From Aplectana chamaeleonis (taxonomy: Eukaryota; Nematoda; Chromadorea; Rhabditida; Cosmocercidae): 64,000 bases of DNA. The notes under the pieces are model-generated. The model was not told the DNA's origin. It saw only the letters and a list, made by a program, of their open reading frames with translations, and ran no database searches. Of this stretch, positions 60,401 through 64,000 are shown piece by piece (position 1 is the first letter of the stretch; the number at the start of each line of letters is the position of its first letter). Both the position numbers and the translations under genes were made by a program. Where the stretch lies: NCBI GenBank assembly GCA_029168955.1, contig JAPDOI010000185.1, forward strand, positions 590,001-654,000, given 5' to 3'.

Positions 60401-63400
60401 GTGGGGGCTGATTCTGGTGTTGGCTGCAATTCGAAGTGGTTCAAATCATTTGAGATCCTGAATGGACGGTGCAGCCTTCGGCTGCACCGTCAGGCAGGGA
60501 GGTAATCCCCGGGTGGGGCTGATTCTGGTGTTGGCTGCAATTCGAAGTGGTTTAAATCATTTGAAACCCTGAATACACGGTGCAGCCTTCGGCTGCACCG
60601 CCAGGCAAGGGAGGATATCCCCGGGTGGGGGCTGATTCTGGTTTTGGCTGCAATTCGAAGTGGGTTAAATCATTTGAGACCCTGAATGGACGGTGTCAGG
60701 CAAGGGAGGTAATCCCCGGGTGGGGGCTGATTCTGGTTTTGGCTGCAATTCGAAGTGGTTTAAATCATTTGAGACCCTTAATGAACGGTGCAGCCTTCGG
60801 CTGCACCGTCAAACAAGGGAGGTTATCCCCGGGTGGGGGCTGATTCTGGTGTAGGCTGCAATTCGAAGTGGTTTAAATCATTTGAAACCCTGAATGGACG
60901 GCTGAAGCCTGCACCGTCAGGCAAGGGAGGTAATCCCCGGGTGGGGGCTGATTCTGGTTTTGGCTGCAATTCGAAGTGGTTTAAATCATTTGAGACCCTG
61001 AATGGAGGGTGCAGCCGAAGGCTGCACCGTCAGGCAAGGGAGGTAATCCCCAGGGGTGGGCTGATTTTAGTGTTGGCTGCAATTCGAAGTGGTTTAAATC
61101 ATTTGAGACCCTGAATGGACGGTGTTAGGCAAGGGAGGTAATCCCCGGGTGGGGGCTGATTCTGGTGTTGGCTGCAATTCGAAGTGGTTTAAATCATTTG
61201 AGACCCTGAATGGAGGGTGCAGCCTTCGGCCTTCGGCTGCACCGTCAGGCAAGGGAGGTAATCCCCGGGTGGGGGCTGATTCTGGTGTTGGCTGCAATTC
61301 GAAGTGGTTTAAATCATTTGAGACCCTGAATGGACGGTGCAGGCACCGTCAGGCAAGGGAGGTAATCCCCGGGTGGGGGCTGATTCTGGTGTTGGCTGCA
61401 ATTCGAAGTGGTTTAAATCATTTGAAACCCTGAATGGACGGCCGAAGCCTGCACCGTCAGGCAAGGGAGGTAATCCCCGGGTGGGGGCTGATTCTGGTGT
61501 TGGCTGCAATTCGAAGTGGTTTAAATCATTTGAGACCCTGAATGGACGGTGTCAGGCAAGGGAGGTAATCCCCGGGTGGGGGCTGATTCTGGTGTTGGCT
61601 GCAATTCGAAGTGGTTTAAATCATTTGAGACCCTGAATGGAGGGTGCAGCCTTCGGCTGCACCGTCAGGCAAAGGAGGTAATCCCCGGGTGGGGGCTGAT
61701 TCTGGTGTTGGCTGCAGTTCGGAGTGGTTTAAATCATTTGAGACCCTGAATGGACGGTAGCCTTCGGCTGCACCGTCAGGCAAGGAGGTAATCCCCGGGT
61801 GGGGGCTGATTCTGGTGTTGGCTGCAATTGGAAGTGGTTTAAATCATTTGAGACCCTGAATGGACGGTGCAGCCTTCGGCTGCACCGTCAGGCAAGGAGG
61901 TAATCCCCGGGTGGGGGCTGATTCTGGTGTTGGCTGCAATTCGAAGTGGTTTAAATCATTTGAGACCCTGAATGGAGGGTGCAGCCTTCGGCCTTCGGCT
62001 GCACCGTCAGGCAAGGGAGGTAATCCCCGGGTGGGGGCTGATTCTGGTGTTGGCTGCAGTTCGAAGTGGTTTAAATCATTTGAGACCCTGAATGGACGGT
62101 GTCAGGCAAGGGAGGTAATCCCCGGGTGGGGGCTGATTCTGGTGTTGGCTGCAATTCGAAGTGGTTTAAATCATTTGAGACCCTGAATGGACGGTGCAGC
62201 CTTCGGCTGCACCGTCAGGCAAGGGAGGTAATCCCCGGGTGGGGGCTGATTCTGGTGTTGGCTGCAATTCGAAGTGGTTTAAATCATTTGAGACCCTGAA
62301 TGGATTTGTGCAGCCTTCGGCTGCACCGTCAGGCAAGGGAGGTAATCCCCGGGTGGGGGCTGATTCTGGTGTTGGCTGCAATTCGAAGTGGTTTAAATCA
62401 TTTGAGACCCTGAATGGACGGCTGCACCGTCAGGCAAGGAGGTAATCCCCGGGTGGGGGCTGATTCTGGTGTTGGCTGCAATTCGAAGTGGTTTAAATCA
62501 TTTGAGACCCTGAATGGATTTGCAGCCTTCGGCTGCACCGTCAGGCAAGGGAGGTAATCCCCGGGTGGGGGCTGATTCTGGTGTTGGCTGCAATTCGAAG
62601 TGGTTTAAATCATTTGAGACCCTGAATGGACGGTGTCAGGCAAGGGAGGTAATCCCCGGGTGGGGGCTGATTTTAGTGATGGCTGCAATTCGGAGTGGTT
62701 TAAATCATTTGAGACCCTGAATGGACGGTGCAGCCTTCGGCTGCACCTTCAGGCAAGGAAGGTAATCCCCGGGTGGGGCCTGATTTAAGTGATGGCTGCA
62801 ATTCGGAGTGGTTTAAACCATTTGAGACCCTGAATGGACGGTGCACGTCAGGCAAGGGAGGTAATCCCCGGGTGGGGCCTGATTTTAGTGTTGGCTGCAA
62901 TTCGGAGTGGTTTAAATCATTTGAGACCCTGAATGGACGGTACAGCCTTCGGCTGCACCGTCAGGCAAAGGAGGTAATCCCCGGGTGGGGACTGATTCTG
63001 GTGTTGGCTGCAATTCGGAGTGGTTTAAATCATTTGAGACCCTGAATGGACGGTGCAGCTTTCGGCTGCACCGTCAGGCAAGGGAGGTAATCCCCGGGTG
63101 GGGGCTGATTCTGGTGTTGGCTGCAATGCGGAGTGGTTTAAATCATTTGAGACCCTGAATGGACGGTGTCAGGCAAGGGAGGTAATCCCGGGTGGGGGCT
63201 GATTTTAGTGTTGGCTGCAATTCGAAGTGGTTTAAATCATTTGAGACCCTGAATGGACGGTGCAGCCTTCGGCTGCACCGTCAGGCAAGGGAGGTAATCC
63301 CCGGGTGGGGGCTGATTCTGGTGTTGGCTGCAATTCGAAGTGGTTTAAATCATTTGAGACCCTGAATGGACGGTGCAGCCTTCGGCTGCACCGTCAGGCA

Positions 63401-64000
63401 AGGGAGGTAATCCCCGGGTGGGGGCTGATTTTAGTGTTGGCTGCAATTCGGAGTGGTTTAAATCATTTGAGACCCTGAATGGACGGTGCAGCCTTCGGCT
63501 GCACCGTCAGGCAAGGGAGGTAATCCCCGGGTGGGGGCTGATTTTAGTGTTGGCTGCAATTCGGAGTGGTTTAAATCATTTGAGACGCTGAATGGAGCCT
63601 TCGGCTGCACCGTCAGGCAAGGGAGGTAATCCCCGGGTGGGGGCTGATTCTGGTGTTGGCTGCAATTCGAAGTGGTTTAAATCATTTGAGACCCTGAATG
63701 GACGGTGCAGCCTTCGGCTGCACCGTCAGGCAAGGGAGGTAATCCCCGGGTGGGGGCTGATTCTGGTGTTGGCTGCAATTCGAAGTGGTTTAAATCATTT
63801 GAGACCCTGAATGGACGGTGCAGCCTTCGGCTGCACCGTCAGGCAAGGGAGGTAATCCCCGGGTGGGGGCTGATTCTGGTGTTGGCTGCAATTCGAAGTG
63901 GTTTAAATCATTTGAGACCCTGAATGGACGGTGTCAGGCAAGGGAGGTAATCCCCGGGTGGGGGCTGATTCTGGTGTTGGCTGCAATTCGAAGTGGTTTA
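48492..64000. repeat. Satellite array, 95/97/113-bp units (continues past the window)
   Basis: Roughly 150 tandem units. Each has GGTTTAAATCATTTGAGACC, CTGAATGGACGG, a variable junction, GGCAAGGGAGGTAATCCCCG, GGTGGGGGCTGATT and GTTGGCTGCAATTCG. The junction defines three sizes: ACGGACCGTCAAGC (97 bp), ACGGTGTCAGGC (95 bp), and ACGGTGCAGCCTTCGGCTGCACCGTCAGGC-type hairpin (113 bp). The 97-bp form fills 48.5-52.3 kb almost alone; the hairpin form first appears at about 52.3 kb and is common after 55.8 kb. TTTTAATG, TTTTAGTG and TTCTGGTG variants shift along the array in the same direction. Short open frames are repeat artefacts. Confidence 0.98.
55792..57120. repeat. Hairpin-bearing 113-bp subfamily block
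   Basis: In this stretch most junctions read ACGGTGCAGCC-TTC-GGCTGCACCGT, an 11-bp perfect stem with a 3-base loop. Exact 113-base spacing is seen at 55792, 55905 and 56018. Confidence 0.9.

Noticed and set aside
48492..64000. Dozens of 60-135-codon frames with VGADFSVGCNSKWFKSFETLNG-type repeats
   Set aside because: Direct translations of the 95-113-bp satellite; each ends within one to four units because most unit lengths are not multiples of three.

Overview
This is a repeat-dense piece of an animal nuclear genome, almost certainly a nematode. The only conventional gene I can support is the cAMP-dependent protein kinase catalytic subunit (PKA-C, nematode kin-1). Its residues and small phase-consistent exons look nematode-like. 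Large introns full of DNA transposon remnants and RTE-, CR1- and Penelope-type fragments suggest a parasitic clade V (strongylid-like) worm, but the species is not determined from this sequence.

Layout. 1-1593 is a foldback with ~745-bp arms around a (TTA)n core. 1594-2712 is a ~42-bp minisatellite, followed by an (AC)n tract. 3498-15399 holds kin-1 on the + strand: seven shared exons carry the kinase domain from the glycine-rich loop to the end of the C-lobe. Two alternative last exons follow (12541-12711 and 15274-15399); both join in phase and both end in Phe-Ala-Glu-Phe. The N-terminal exon(s) lie outside the window or were not recognised. 15400 to ~16250 is the 3'UTR.

17760-19205 and 30785-31554 are minus-strand fragments of a Penelope-like retroelement. 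Between them are a foldback (19209-19823) and a 10-kb satellite (20125-30440) of 42-bp units, nearly every one containing a perfect TGACGTCA (the cAMP response element core).

31555-48490 is a nest of transposons. 32306-37806 is a 5.5-kb element with 1.5-kb terminal inverted repeats and a TA duplication. Next to it is a dead Tc1-like transposase (37952-42577). That gene is split by a 3.7-kb hAT-like insertion (38705-42378, 8-bp target duplication), which carries CR1 and RTE 3' ends and several foldbacks. A second hAT-like element (43192-46123, perfect 8-bp target duplication) carries its own TTAA-flanked MITE. From 48492 to the window end is a 15.5-kb satellite with 95-, 97- and 113-bp units that differ by a 16-bp palindromic hairpin.

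Apart from kin-1, nothing here looks like an intact cellular gene. The long open frames in the satellites follow from repeat periods divisible by three and are not called as genes. The most notable signals are the duplicated, diverged last exon of kin-1, the CRE-core satellite beside a PKA gene, the readable nesting order of transposons, and the hairpin gain, loss and inversion in the 48-64 kb satellite.
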